Source: Vibrio bathopelagicus
GTDB taxonomy: Bacteria; Pseudomonadota; Gammaproteobacteria; Enterobacterales; Vibrionaceae
Assembly (NCBI RefSeq): GCF_014879975.1
Contig: NZ_CP062500.1
Coordinates: 3,038,001 to 3,102,000, forward strand
DNA length: 64,000 nt
Direction: 5' to 3'
The stretch's first letter is position 1. Each line of letters begins with the position of its first letter. The notes beneath the pieces were generated by a model. That model ran no database searches. It had not been told where the DNA came from and saw only the letters and a list, made by a program, of their open reading frames with translations. The position numbers and the translations under genes are program-made. Of the stretch, positions 50,701-59,159 are shown in pieces.

Positions 50701-51214
50701 GTAAAGCAAGCTCAACCGATTGCTGCGCTTCCAACTGCTTAATGACTTCTTTTAGCCGCGCAATCTCTTTCTTGGATTGCTCGACCAATTCTGCTGTTTG
50801 CTCTTCAACTGGCGGTACATACTTTGCTGGCTGAAAATTAGCTTCACCAGTCTTAACTCGATAGTAAATCGTCGCAGCTTTATGAGAGATTTCTAAAGCG
50901 TGTTCCGCTGCAACCGGATTATTGTAATAACCATGCGCTGCTTTGTTTCCATGCTTTCTCAATGCATGAAATATTGTTAATCGTTCATCATCTAAGAATC
51001 CCCGGCTTCCCAACTCTTTTAGCTGGTCAAACGTTGATAAATTCGGGGTGAGCTTAACTAGCTCTGCGATAAAGCCAACGATCTCTTCGGAGAGTAAACG
51101 AACCTTAAACAAGGTAGTGTGAGGGTCTTGGTGCAAATTGCGCTCAGCCGAAAGCGCAATCGCATACAAAGTGTCATTAACCCCTTGTAAAAAATCAAAG
51201 TTTGACGAAGCCAT
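47711..51214 (-). CDS. hsdR: Type I restriction endonuclease/translocase subunit (EcoKI-like)
   Basis: HsdR translocates DNA and cuts unmodified DNA. The 1167 residues align with EcoKI HsdR (type IA) in the order expected. An N-terminal DUF4145-like helical part with a coiled-coil (to about 220) is followed by the nuclease site (VGLIPIAAVEAKRKRINV, E-x-K). The SF2 motor follows with MATGTGKTRT (about 466), DEAHRG, LTATPAAHT and QMLGRATR, then the C-terminal domain. It appears intact. It lies upstream of hsdM with a hairpin between them and is divergent from the gene at 51456. Confidence 0.97.
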   Translation of the reverse strand: MASSNFDFLQGVNDTLYAIALSAERNLHQDPHTTLFKVRLLSEEIVGFIAELVKLTPNLSTFDQLKELGSRGFLDDERLTIFHALRKHGNKAAHGYYNNPVAAEHALEISHKAATIYYRVKTGEANFQPAKYVPPVEEQTAELVEQSKKEIARLKEVIKQLEAQQSVELALPHPQFKSLVGFKQQLSVLEANDSMSVEKAKARIRELETQLRERSQEQSTNVDEAEEAKTLKQRVEILKNSRFDLTEEQTRFIIDQQLRDAGWEADSVVLDYRKGVRPEKGRNMAIAEWEMQGQKHRADYVLFVGLIPIAAVEAKRKRINVSGAIAQAERYSREFDPQSIVDLEDEIKPAWIEAGHSESWQGCEGEANYKLPFVFACNGKPFLRQMQEQSGTWFRDCRLASNAKRACQSFMSPAGLLDLLHRDHHKAQQEMVVEPFEYLGLRPYQKKAVIAVEEALAQNKRESLLAMATGTGKTRTIIGLLYRFLKTERFKRILFLVDRSALGDQATEAFDETPLEQKRRLSKIYDIKEMSDKLPEAETRVHVATVQAMVKRLFEDKDSDNDNAVILPVDQYDCIIVDEAHRGYTLDQELGEAELVARDPNLYRSSYRRVLDYFDAVKIGLTATPAAHTAEIFGPPVYTYSYREAVAEDYLIDHETPITYKTRLNQAGIKFNQGEQVDVVDTLSGEVNSVELEDELEFHVENFNRTVINEKFDRTVCEALAEDIDPTSQEKTMIFCVTDQHADRVERLLVEALQKVHGDDIPAHAVQKITGSTDKVKQAIRKFKNETFPNVAITVDLLTTGIDVPKICNLVFMRRVKSRILYEQMLGRATRRCDEIGKTVFRIFDPVDLYASLEQVNTMKPVVKRPNITIEQLIDEVFDERNLDLAGSEEGRSFAEDALDELSQKVMRVMRKAQTRAEKDPILKQELESIEQEWGCPADKIHQQLHQAGPKQAAQMLKQHSSLAKRVESVRGMLNGGEKYIISDHEDEFIIREQNFSAYSKPEDYLTAFERFIKDNLNSNAALNAVVSKPKELTRAQLKEIRILLDKQDFKEADLQSAWKKTTNRDIAASIVGHIRRAALGEALMPYERRIDMAMDSIYAMHSWTKPQLKWLDRIAKQLKKEVVLQTDDINRSFAQDGGCMELDKRLNGQLEQVLAALNEHIWQQQG

Positions 51215-51401
51215 GAGTGTCCCTAAACCAGCTATAACCTAGATGCAGTTTACATGATTTCATACTTATCCCATTCGTAATTTCATCATTACGTAAGAGA
51301 AAACTCACATTTCCCCTAAAAAGATAAAGTCTCCCTCAAGAGTAGAAGATTCATGAACAGATTACCCGCCTAATGTTTAGACCTACCTAAAACGAATCCA
51401 A

Positions 51402-51450
51402 ACAGATTCAGATATATATCATAGATAGGAATCCCCAACCACAGGAGCCC
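51402..51450 (+). promoter_or_regulatory. Conserved upstream motif, copy 1
   Basis: ATTCAGATATATATCATAGA, then GAATCCCC and ACAGGAGCCC, lie directly before the start at 51456. The same arrangement occurs before 58683 (ATTCAGGCATATGTCATCAA, GAATACCC, ACAGGAGCCC). GGAG serves as ribosome site; the rest looks like a shared promoter or operator. The rest of the hsdR-51456 gap holds nothing I recognise. Confidence 0.65.
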
Positions 51451-51455
51451 TCCTT

Positions 51456-52148
51456 ATGTCCTATGACATTGTCTATGAACAACTAGCACTGCGTGTACCA
51501 AAAAAAGATGTCGCTCAGCAAGCCTGTACCTTCTTCAGAGAACGCCTCAACCACACAGAAACCCAAAGCCCAAACGAACTCAAACAAGCCCTGCATGAAC
51601 GTTACAGACTTAGACTGCGTGAAGATGACCTACTCATGCTCCACATGCTCATTGGCTCTAGCAATCTCTTTGACACGGAGACAAACAAACGAGCACGTAG
51701 CTGGCAGTTCTGTGGTGTAAACACATTCAACCAGCTACTCGTGAAATACGGTTGTGACTGGTCAGCAGCCGCTGAATCAGGAGATGTCAAACTCAATGGT
51801 CGTGACACCAAAGCAGAAGGTTGGATACGAGCATTACGTAACACTTTGAACCTCGCTAAAGACTATGGAGTGATGCCGTATTGTCACACCCTAGAGGTAT
51901 GGCTTAAAGCACCATTAGATACCTCGAAACAAACCCAACTAGATGAGTTAAAAACGCAACTAAGTGATTTAGATGCAACTTGGAAAGAACGGCAACGATT
52001 TGATGACGATGGCTTTGATGTATCAATAAAACCCAAATCTGCTTTTGAGATGTGGCTCTTTCAGCAGCTCATCAATGGCTACCAAGGCAAGTGCTGGATA
52101 AATGGCTCAGAGCCGCCCTATCATGCTGTAAAGAAGCATTCTATCTAA
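51456..52148 (+). CDS. Conserved island protein of unknown function
   Basis: I do not recognise this 230-residue protein. It is soluble, without signal peptide or membrane segment, rich in Arg/Leu helices, and begins MSYDIVYEQLALRVPKKDVA. Residues LNTLNLAKDYGVMPYCHTL-like in the middle and a Trp-rich region (SWQFCGVNTFNQL) are the only distinctive parts. It is expressed divergently from hsdR with the same upstream motif as the radC-like gene, suggesting element backbone rather than RM function. Confidence 0.7.
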   Translation: MSYDIVYEQLALRVPKKDVAQQACTFFRERLNHTETQSPNELKQALHERYRLRLREDDLLMLHMLIGSSNLFDTETNKRARSWQFCGVNTFNQLLVKYGCDWSAAAESGDVKLNGRDTKAEGWIRALRNTLNLAKDYGVMPYCHTLEVWLKAPLDTSKQTQLDELKTQLSDLDATWKERQRFDDDGFDVSIKPKSAFEMWLFQQLINGYQGKCWINGSEPPYHAVKKHSI

Positions 52149-52201
52149 TACGTACCCAACAGCTTAACACCCCCAAAAACACGTTCACCCACCACTCTAG
52201 A

Positions 52202-52231
52202 GGCCATCTTGTTATCAAGGTGGTCTTTTTT
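52202..52231 (+). terminator. Terminator or attenuator between the two unknown genes
   Basis: GGCCATCTTG-TTAT-CAAGGTGGTC (10 bp, two G-U pairs) is followed by TTTTTTATTTTA. It lies 54 bp after the first stop and 27 bp before the next start. Confidence 0.8.
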
Positions 52232-52257
52232 ATTTTATCCGTAGAAAGGAACCCACT

Positions 52258-53193
52258 ATGCAAACAACACAACCAAACAGCTCATCCAAAGACCAACAGG
52301 ATTCTTTACTCACATCAGAGGCAAAAAAAATTAAACCGACCATGGTACTTGTCCAATGGTCTGAGTCTCGCGAATTCACTGAAGAGACACTCTATGACTT
52401 TAATGAGTTCGAACAGAAAGCGCTGGAGGTTGCCAAACGCAACCCATTAGGCGGGTACGACAAAACAAAAGTAACCGTGACCTTCGATAATGAACATCAG
52501 CACGAATGCCGCTTGGATTTAGGGTGTGGTGGTAATGACCAAGGCTTTGCTGAGCACTGCTTAAGTATGGCTCGTTATTACCGCCAGCATAAAGGGGATG
52601 TCGATAAGCCTTGGCTTTATGACAAACACCACCAGCAGTTAATCGAACTCATAAACACTTATGAATTGGACCACTCATTCGTAAACCTAGGGCGTATGCA
52701 GGTTAAACAGGTCGAGGAGCAAGCTAAAGCTGAAGAAGCTGCAAAAGAAGAAGCCAAACAACAGGATCGGGAAAGAGCGTGGCGTAAACACCAGCAAGCG
52801 GAGGAGGCCTTTCAAGAAACCTTAGAAGTACCACAATGGGCAAAGGGCGTGATTGTTGCCACACTCACGGACTATGACGCTGAAATCAGTGAACCGTATG
52901 CAGGAGAGTTTCACACCAAAACGTTGAAGACTATTATTCTCGCGTGGTCGAAACACTCTCGAAACCTATTTCCAGAGCTGCGCAAAGCATGTCTGAATCA
53001 CCCTGAAACGGCTTTTCTTAACGATCCAGATAAAAGCGTTGAACACCGTGAGCGCTTTGCCATGGGAGAAGGCTATTACCTAACCGATACCAAATACATT
53101 CGTTATGGATGGCAAGTCAAAAAGCGAAACTTTTACAGAGAGGACAACAAAGCACGGTATGTGCCTTTAGGTGAGATCGCGATAGGCGAATAA
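52258..53193 (+). CDS. Unknown island protein, possible LPD25-type N-terminal domain
   Basis: The 311-residue soluble protein begins with a domain of about 130 residues (KPTMVLVQWSESREFTEETLYD..., DNEHQHECRLDLGCGGNDQG) that resembles the polyvalent-protein-associated LPD25 domain of mobile elements; this is tentative. A charged coiled-coil (EEQAKAEEAAKEEAKQQDRERAWRKHQQAEEAF, about 160-190) follows, then a C-terminal domain ending YIRYGWQVKKRNFYREDNKARYVP. No catalytic motif is evident. A ribosome site AAAGGAACCC precedes the start. Confidence 0.7.
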   Translation: MQTTQPNSSSKDQQDSLLTSEAKKIKPTMVLVQWSESREFTEETLYDFNEFEQKALEVAKRNPLGGYDKTKVTVTFDNEHQHECRLDLGCGGNDQGFAEHCLSMARYYRQHKGDVDKPWLYDKHHQQLIELINTYELDHSFVNLGRMQVKQVEEQAKAEEAAKEEAKQQDRERAWRKHQQAEEAFQETLEVPQWAKGVIVATLTDYDAEISEPYAGEFHTKTLKTIILAWSKHSRNLFPELRKACLNHPETAFLNDPDKSVEHRERFAMGEGYYLTDTKYIRYGWQVKKRNFYREDNKARYVPLGEIAIGE

Positions 53194-53198
53194 AAGAA

Positions 53199-53241
53199 AG
53201 AGAGGCGAATTGATCGCCTCTCTGGGTGGTCTTATTTTTTT
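53199..53241 (+). terminator. Intrinsic terminator before qatD
   Basis: The perfect 10-bp stem AGAGAGGCGA-ATTGA-TCGCCTCTCT is followed by CTTATTTTTTT, ending the plus-strand unit 51456-53193. Confidence 0.75.
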
Positions 53242-53382
53242 CTGTTATCAACGACAGAATCGCTTGGTGATCACAGTCAACTTGCAAGGTTTGAAACTAA
53301 TTTCTGGACATAAACGAGTTTGAGTCAGCTACCACATTGTGTCTTCGGATAAGCTGAATTAAGTAAAACCAAGTAAGCGAGC

Positions 53383-54108
53383 CTAACTAACAAGGCCTTT
53401 CAAATTAGCTTTGAGTATATCTCTTACTTCATCAGGAGAAATCCCCCACACCTCTGCCAAATACGGAATAACACTGGCCGCATCGGATGGATATAGAATT
53501 TTTCCTTTCACCTTGGCAAATGGACCATCTGTTTCCAATAAAATTCGATCTCTTGGTAGCCAAGAAATGACATTCTTCGCTCTTATCGAGAACAACATGG
53601 CTGGTCCTATAGAAAAATAACAACCAAGATCGATTGCTTTCAATGCTTGTCTTTTTGTTGCAAGAAACCAATGAAGAATAGGAGTGCCCGCTTTGGGGTG
53701 CTCTCTTAAGCATTCTAAAACGGCGTCAACTGCATTTAGGCTATGAATAGTTAATATTTTATCTTTTTGAGATTCACATTTTTGAAGAATATGATTAAAA
53801 ACAATCAACTGGTCGTCAAAATGTTCTTTATAGCCCTTTGAACCATCAAGTCCAATCTCTCCAATATACCGTGTTTCTTCTATCAATGTATCAAACAGGG
53901 CAAGCTCGTTTTTTCTCTGATGAGCTAACTGGGGATGCAATCCAAGTGCCGTCCGACAGTTTTTAATATCACGCGTTAAATTAACAGTACCTTTGAAAGC
54001 CGAAGGTACTGTCGTAACAGATAATAGATAGCAACCAGTATCACTGATGTCTTTTAAAACCATGTCATAATCGGGGTAAAGATCGACATGGCAATGCATA
54101 TCCATCAT
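53383..54108 (-). CDS. qatD: QatD: TatD-family metal-dependent DNase
   Basis: QatD is the TatD-like hydrolase of the Qat anti-phage system. The 241 residues show the metallohydrolase motifs DMHCHVD at the N-terminus, YIGEIGLDGS (about 82-91), LTIHSLNA and LLETDGPFAKVKG (about 190). It is the last gene of the minus-strand operon qatA-B-C-D; the qatC stop and its start share one base region. The metal-ligand set appears complete. Confidence 0.9.
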   Translation of the reverse strand: MMDMHCHVDLYPDYDMVLKDISDTGCYLLSVTTVPSAFKGTVNLTRDIKNCRTALGLHPQLAHQRKNELALFDTLIEETRYIGEIGLDGSKGYKEHFDDQLIVFNHILQKCESQKDKILTIHSLNAVDAVLECLREHPKAGTPILHWFLATKRQALKAIDLGCYFSIGPAMLFSIRAKNVISWLPRDRILLETDGPFAKVKGKILYPSDAASVIPYLAEVWGISPDEVRDILKANLKGLVS

Positions 54109-55439
54109 TATATTTTATTCGCCTCAAGAAACGTTTCTACTTCTTTGAGTCCACGTCTAATTGTAGACTCTAATTTGTCTCTTGTAGTTTGTTCATTCGG
54201 TAACGAGCCACTTTGTCTAATCCATCCCTTGTAGTCTTGAGATTTATTAAGCCTAATAATTGCAGTCTGCACCGCATGCAAATCATCTCTAGTATCTTTA
54301 TCGTTATGAACAAATTTTAAATTCTTACTGACGTATGGAGCATCTTGTGTGAACCCTGCATGATGGACAGATGAACGTCTAATTAGGCAAGGAACACAAT
54401 GACCACACTGCATATGTTTTCGATGCCAATGACTACAGGACACGCTCAACGGAATGGCCTTAGCTATTGCAACTTGATCAACACATTCCTTTAACATTTC
54501 ACCCTTTGTTTGAAATTGGTATGGATTAACAAATGTCACGTTAAATCCAGCATCTTTCAAGAGTTCTTCAAGACGATTCAAGAAATATGGGTGAGTAGTC
54601 CGTGTACTGTGGCTGCCAATTCGTCGCCTTGTGAGTGGAGGGTTGATTGAAATATACCCATTCTCGGGAACAATAATTGTAGAAATACTACTATCTTCGT
54701 TAGCATTTCTCAGAGCAGAAATCCCCAACACAGCCATAGCTAAAAAGTTAAAGCTTCTTCCACGCATCGTGACATCAGTTTTACCTTTCAATCCAGCCAT
54801 TAAACTAGGTGAAATGCTATAAGAAAGCTCACCATACTTAGACTTTAAAAGCTTCTTGATGTTCTCTTGTTTAACACCATCTCCACGGTAAGCATGACTA
54901 AGCAAAAGCGGTTTATAATTGGATTTACCATTTAGTATATCTATAGCGCCAACAGCACTATCTAACCCACCAGAGAAAAGACAAACTGAGTTTAGTCCTT
55001 TGAAGCTATTCAACCTTGCTTTTGATTTGTTACTAACAATAGGCTTAGGCACCTCAAGCAAAGTTTTCATAAACGTAAACTTCCACTGGTCACCAGTTAA
55101 GAAGCTCAAGATAGAACTAAGACGCTCCGATAAATTTCCCCATAATTTTTCGTTAAAAACCGGAATATGCAAGTGCATAACCCTTGACCATGCATCTGCC
55201 GCATTACCTCGAAGTTCAAATGTCTCAGCAGCAGTAACGGCACTAGCTATGGTTATCAAATCTAAAGCATCCGCATCAATACTAACCCCAAGCTCACGTA
55301 CTTTCTTTAGTAAGCTACCCGAAGCTCTACTGTGCTTAGAGCTATCGTGTGGGTGCGTACCGAAGAGTTGCACTGGGTGGCAAGTCTTGGAATACTCGGG
55401 AAGCAAAGAAGGATTATGGTTAAAATAGAAATTAATCAT
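54108..55439 (-). CDS. qatC: QatC: QueC-like PP-loop protein
   Basis: QatC resembles the 7-cyano-7-deazaguanine synthase QueC. The 443-residue protein has an N-terminal extension of about 150 residues, the PP-loop ATP-pyrophosphatase motif SGGLDS (about 156-161), and a zinc cluster C-x5-6-CGHCVPC (CSHWHRKHMQCGHCVPCLIR). The ATG at 55439 behind GGGAG overlaps the qatB end by eight bases; an in-frame ATG at 55457 is less likely. The role in defence is not settled. Confidence 0.92.
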   Translation of the reverse strand: MINFYFNHNPSLLPEYSKTCHPVQLFGTHPHDSSKHSRASGSLLKKVRELGVSIDADALDLITIASAVTAAETFELRGNAADAWSRVMHLHIPVFNEKLWGNLSERLSSILSFLTGDQWKFTFMKTLLEVPKPIVSNKSKARLNSFKGLNSVCLFSGGLDSAVGAIDILNGKSNYKPLLLSHAYRGDGVKQENIKKLLKSKYGELSYSISPSLMAGLKGKTDVTMRGRSFNFLAMAVLGISALRNANEDSSISTIIVPENGYISINPPLTRRRIGSHSTRTTHPYFLNRLEELLKDAGFNVTFVNPYQFQTKGEMLKECVDQVAIAKAIPLSVSCSHWHRKHMQCGHCVPCLIRRSSVHHAGFTQDAPYVSKNLKFVHNDKDTRDDLHAVQTAIIRLNKSQDYKGWIRQSGSLPNEQTTRDKLESTIRRGLKEVETFLEANKI

Positions 55440-56274
55440 TAAAAGACTCCCATTCATCTACAGTCTGCGATATCGCGTCAATTTGAATTTTAGTGATATT
55501 AGCCTGCGATAAATGCCCTCCATTATCACCCGTGAGCTTTTCTACTTTAGATTGAGTTATCACTTTTATTAGATCCCTTAATTCTTCTTCCATTTTGTGA
55601 TGTTTACTAGGGTGTTCAGCATGAAACCAAGCCTTGCCCATTCCATCAACAACATCCTGAAAAATCAGATCAGTTAAATAGCAAGATATAGCTTCTGTTA
55701 CCACATCATCTGTAAACATGGACTCATCAAACTTTTCTTCATCAGGCAATACTTCCGCTAATGCAAAATCTATTGCTAAACGCACAGGTTCAGCATCACC
55801 GTTATCAGGTGTTAGATGATCGCTAATACGATCTATAGCTTGGTCAGTAGTTAATCCATTCAACTCAGATAGAGAAAGGGTTCTATCGTTATACCTAACG
55901 CTGTCACCTTGCATCATCCCCAATAGACCGGAGCCAGCAGTGATACCGCTCGCTAGCCTGCGGCTCACTCCAGAACCTCCACCGGAGCTTCTGGAGTATT
56001 TCTTAAGAGAGCCTCTCAAATTAGAGCTGTCACTTCCTGATTTTGCGTAATCCCCGAATGCCCTTCTTGCCCCTGTCAGTCGATTTGGTGACGGAATATT
56101 AGGAACTGAGCCCGGAATCTGCTCTTGTACTTTTCCATTATCAACTTCCTGTGGTGGTACGCTAACGTCAGCTCCATTATCAGAACCAACTTCCACTGAA
56201 CCGCCTTGCTCTGCCCATGGTGGTAACAACGGGCTCTTATTATTAGGTCCGGTACTTGATGCTGAAGTTCCCAT
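55432..56274 (-). CDS. qatB: QatB: Qat system protein of unknown biochemical role
   Basis: The 280-residue protein starts MGTSASSTGPNNKSPLLPPWA, a Ser/Pro/Gly-rich disordered N-terminus. It continues with NRLTGARRAFGDYAKSG and a Gly/Ser-Arg linker (SSGGGSGVSRR), then a helical C-terminal half. This layout is typical of QatB. It has no catalytic motif. Its start overlaps the qatA stop by one base (TAATG), so the operon is tightly coupled. Confidence 0.88.
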   Translation of the reverse strand: MGTSASSTGPNNKSPLLPPWAEQGGSVEVGSDNGADVSVPPQEVDNGKVQEQIPGSVPNIPSPNRLTGARRAFGDYAKSGSDSSNLRGSLKKYSRSSGGGSGVSRRLASGITAGSGLLGMMQGDSVRYNDRTLSLSELNGLTTDQAIDRISDHLTPDNGDAEPVRLAIDFALAEVLPDEEKFDESMFTDDVVTEAISCYLTDLIFQDVVDGMGKAWFHAEHPSKHHKMEEELRDLIKVITQSKVEKLTGDNGGHLSQANITKIQIDAISQTVDEWESFND

Positions 56275-58037
56275 TATTTAGTTGCCTCTAGTTCTTTAAT
56301 CAATGATTCTAGCCATCGTTTCTTGGGAGCTTTCTTCACGAAAGCTAAAAAATTAGCCTTACACCTATCATCATGTGCTGCCAATTGCCTTGCTCCATAT
56401 ATTCCGGAGGTTTTTAGGCCCCATTCTTCAACTTTACGCAACTCTTCGATGAGGCTATCCATCACAGATATGTACTCTTCACTAGCTGTAAGTTCAATCA
56501 GTTCAGAACTCGCTTTACTGGATCTAGTTTTCTGTTTCAACAATCCTTCGAGCATTTTTTGTGCTGCGCCTGACATGACGCTATTAACAGAGCCCATCGG
56601 GATATTTTGTCTACTCAAGTATGCTGCCGCTGTTAGATCTACACCTGTAAACAAAGGTTTTAATCGAGCCCATTTTTCTAGGAAATGAACTTCTTTCTTC
56701 CATTCATCAGGTAGCCTTTCGCTATCAAACTCTTTATCTGTTCGTTCGAGTTCTTCAATGAGTTCTGGTTTACCACTCTCTGAGTCAATGAGTTCATACA
56801 GCCTATTTGTTGCTTGAATACCCATGCAGCGTTCAAAAATCACTAGCTTAGTTATTGTTCGCTCATCTAGCTGCATACCTCTACGATGTGCAGTTTTTTT
56901 CCTCATCTTAACTTGATTAAGTAAGCGCTTTACGATTCTTGGGTTGCCGTTTATGTTCGCAGACTCTGCCAATATTGGAGCCATCTGTTCTGCTATCTTA
57001 AACTCTTCTCTAAGCTCAGCGTCATCAAGCTCACACCTTTCTAGTAAATCATCTACCGAAATCTGCCCCTGTTTCCAAGAAAACCTGAGTGATTCTTCCA
57101 ACCCTAGCCTCAAGCGGTCGAACTCTTTTATTGGGATACCTCTGTCTTGGGCAATTAGCATTATCAGATAGGCTCTAACCTCAGCAAAACCGGGCTTTGG
57201 AACATGTACAGGGATTTGAATCAGTTTATCTAGATAGTCAGTTTGGTGACGTACAGAAGCTCCCTTATGGAAATGAGGAATTGCCAAGCGAATCATATCC
57301 GGGTCAGCCGCAACAACAAATGCAGTATTTGGCATGAACAAAAACAATCTAATTGCTTCTAGTGTGGATATCGTATTCTCAGGTAAACATCTATCTAAGT
57401 TATCAACATAAACAATTACAGGTTTATCAAAAGCCTTTAGCAACGATATATAGGATTTTCTAAACTCTCTAATTTCTTTTGGAGGAGAGAGTTTCTTCTT
57501 AGCTTTTACAAGTCCTTTAGCCTTTTTAGCAACCTGACCTATTGCTTTAGTATCTTTCTGAACTGCTTCGAAATCCAAATCATCATCTTCATCAAAGGCA
57601 TCCCCAGCCCAACCAAAAAAGTTCTGAATTGCACCGAATGTCGGCATTCCAGAAATAGCAGCAGCACCTTCAGCCATAAGACCCATAAACCTTACTTTGT
57701 CGATGCGCTTAGCAAAATCAAGAGCCTTCTCAAGTAGCTTTTCATCCTCAGCGGCAGCTTCAACCAGTTGTGCTGCAATGGTCTCTAACAATGCAGCTTT
57801 TGCATCGTCGTATCCTTGGAATGTCCATGCATCAAAATGAATCTGGATGTACTCTTGTTCTTCCTTCTCAAGTGCTTTAGCAGTCAACTCTAAAATTGTT
57901 GACTTACCTGCCCCCCAATCACCAAATACACCAATAGATATTGGCATTAACTCTTTCTCTGTAATGAGATCTTTGATTGATTCAGCAATCTCATTGAAAT
58001 TTAAAAAATCGATCTTAGATTCTTTATCTGACCACAT
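56274..58037 (-). CDS. qatA: QatA: KAP-family P-loop NTPase
   Basis: QatA is the ATPase of the Qat anti-phage system. The 587 residues contain a KAP NTPase domain with Walker A GDWGAGKST (about 39-47), VIVYVDNLDRC as Walker B (about 207-217) and the insert typical of KAP proteins, here Lys/Ala/Gly-rich and weakly hydrophobic (EGAAAISGMPTFGAIQNFFGW). The C-terminal half is helical (arginine-rich NPRIVKRLLNQVKMR). It is first in the operon qatA-B-C-D. Confidence 0.92.
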   Translation of the reverse strand: MWSDKESKIDFLNFNEIAESIKDLITEKELMPISIGVFGDWGAGKSTILELTAKALEKEEQEYIQIHFDAWTFQGYDDAKAALLETIAAQLVEAAAEDEKLLEKALDFAKRIDKVRFMGLMAEGAAAISGMPTFGAIQNFFGWAGDAFDEDDDLDFEAVQKDTKAIGQVAKKAKGLVKAKKKLSPPKEIREFRKSYISLLKAFDKPVIVYVDNLDRCLPENTISTLEAIRLFLFMPNTAFVVAADPDMIRLAIPHFHKGASVRHQTDYLDKLIQIPVHVPKPGFAEVRAYLIMLIAQDRGIPIKEFDRLRLGLEESLRFSWKQGQISVDDLLERCELDDAELREEFKIAEQMAPILAESANINGNPRIVKRLLNQVKMRKKTAHRRGMQLDERTITKLVIFERCMGIQATNRLYELIDSESGKPELIEELERTDKEFDSERLPDEWKKEVHFLEKWARLKPLFTGVDLTAAAYLSRQNIPMGSVNSVMSGAAQKMLEGLLKQKTRSSKASSELIELTASEEYISVMDSLIEELRKVEEWGLKTSGIYGARQLAAHDDRCKANFLAFVKKAPKKRWLESLIKELEATK

Positions 58038-58622
58038 GTTTATATCCTGACAGTACTAATGACAACCGCGTCGATATTGATTCGGCTAACAGATCTCCAA
58101 GTTAAGTAATATTCTATTGAAGACGTTACTTCTCTGATGTCACAAACAGAAACAAGTATGTGCTTTGTTTCTTAATAATTTTGTCATTCTAATCTGTGGG
58201 TTTAGCAATTCAAAGATAATAAAACGCAGTTTGTGAGGTAAGAGTATGAGTCAGAGACTTGTCAGAACATTTTGATAAGAGGCTATGATAAATTGTGCAC
58301 CAAGCGGCTGAACACATAAGAAATACCCCCTTATACAAACTGCAAAGCAGCTTACTTTGTTATGACATAACTGCCTGTTGGACAATTTGAAAGCAACTTG
58401 TTGGCTAAAATTATCCTAATGAAGATTTACTGGTCCCTAAACACGTTTGGGGGCTAGAATAACGACTCTACAAATTATACTCACCATCATCAAGCGACTC
58501 TCACCAACCCTCGCTCGTCCTAAACCCATCAGGTTTCCACTCTAAAACTAATAAGCCATATGAACTCATTAGAAGCTCACTACCACCTTCTTATCTACCA
58601 GAACTCTTCACCTTAAACCAAA
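58038..58622. other. Non-coding gap between qatA and the radC-like gene
   Basis: This stretch holds no credible gene on either strand. It should contain the qatABCD promoter (minus) near 58040-58110. AT-rich and without clear inverted repeats. The last 60 bp before 58683 form the shared upstream motif listed separately. Confidence 0.6.
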
Positions 58623-58679
58623 AACATTCAGGCATATGTCATCAATGTGAATACCCATCATTGAATCCGACAGGAGCCC
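58623..58679 (+). promoter_or_regulatory. Conserved upstream motif, copy 2
   Basis: AACATTCAGGCATATGTCAT, GAATACCC and ACAGGAGCCC lie immediately before the radC-like start. It matches the motif upstream of 51456 over about 30 bp plus the ribosome site; the insert between GAATACCC and ACAGGAG is longer here. Confidence 0.65.
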
Positions 58680-58682
58680 GTA

Positions 58683-59159
58683 ATGGCAACTACCCAAAAT
58701 TCTGATTACAAAAAACAACAGCGCTATCAGGAAAATGAAATCCTAGAGCATGCCGCTGAGATACTCGCCACACGCTATGTGCGTGGTGATGCCTTAATTA
58801 GTCCTAACGCCACTAAAGAGTATGTACGCTGCAAACTCGGCAGCTATGAACGTGAAGTGTTTGCTTTACTGCTACTGGATAACCAAAACCGACTGATTGA
58901 GTTTAAAGAGCTCTTTCATGGCACCGTCGATGCCGCCAGTGTCTACCCAAGAGAAGTAGTAAAAGCTGTGTTAGAGGTCAATGCAGCTGCGGTGATCATG
59001 GCTCACAACCATCCTTCCGGTGACTCTACCCCCTCACAAGCGGATAGACGTATAACCGAAAGACTCAAGGACGCTTTAGCGCTGGTGGATGTGCGCGTAT
59101 TGGACCATATCGTAACGGGCGAAACCTGCACCTCATTTGCTGAGCGAGGCTGGTTATGA
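58683..59159 (+). CDS. RadC-like JAB1/MPN metalloprotease-domain protein
   Basis: The 158-residue protein is the short, island-type RadC lacking the helix-hairpin-helix N-terminus. The metal motif is intact: [18 protein letters not shown] (H-x-H, Pro-Ser-Gly, Asp). Its role on mobile elements is unknown; a DNA repair function for RadC is not supported. The stop overlaps the following DUF2787 gene (ATGA). The order resembles that in VSP-II. Confidence 0.93.
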   Translation: MATTQNSDYKKQQRYQENEILEHAAEILATRYVRGDALISPNATKEYVRCKLGSYEREVFALLLLDNQNRLIEFKELFHGTVDAASVYPREVVKAVLEVNAAAVIMAHNHPSGDSTPSQADRRITERLKDALALVDVRVLDHIVTGETCTSFAERGWL

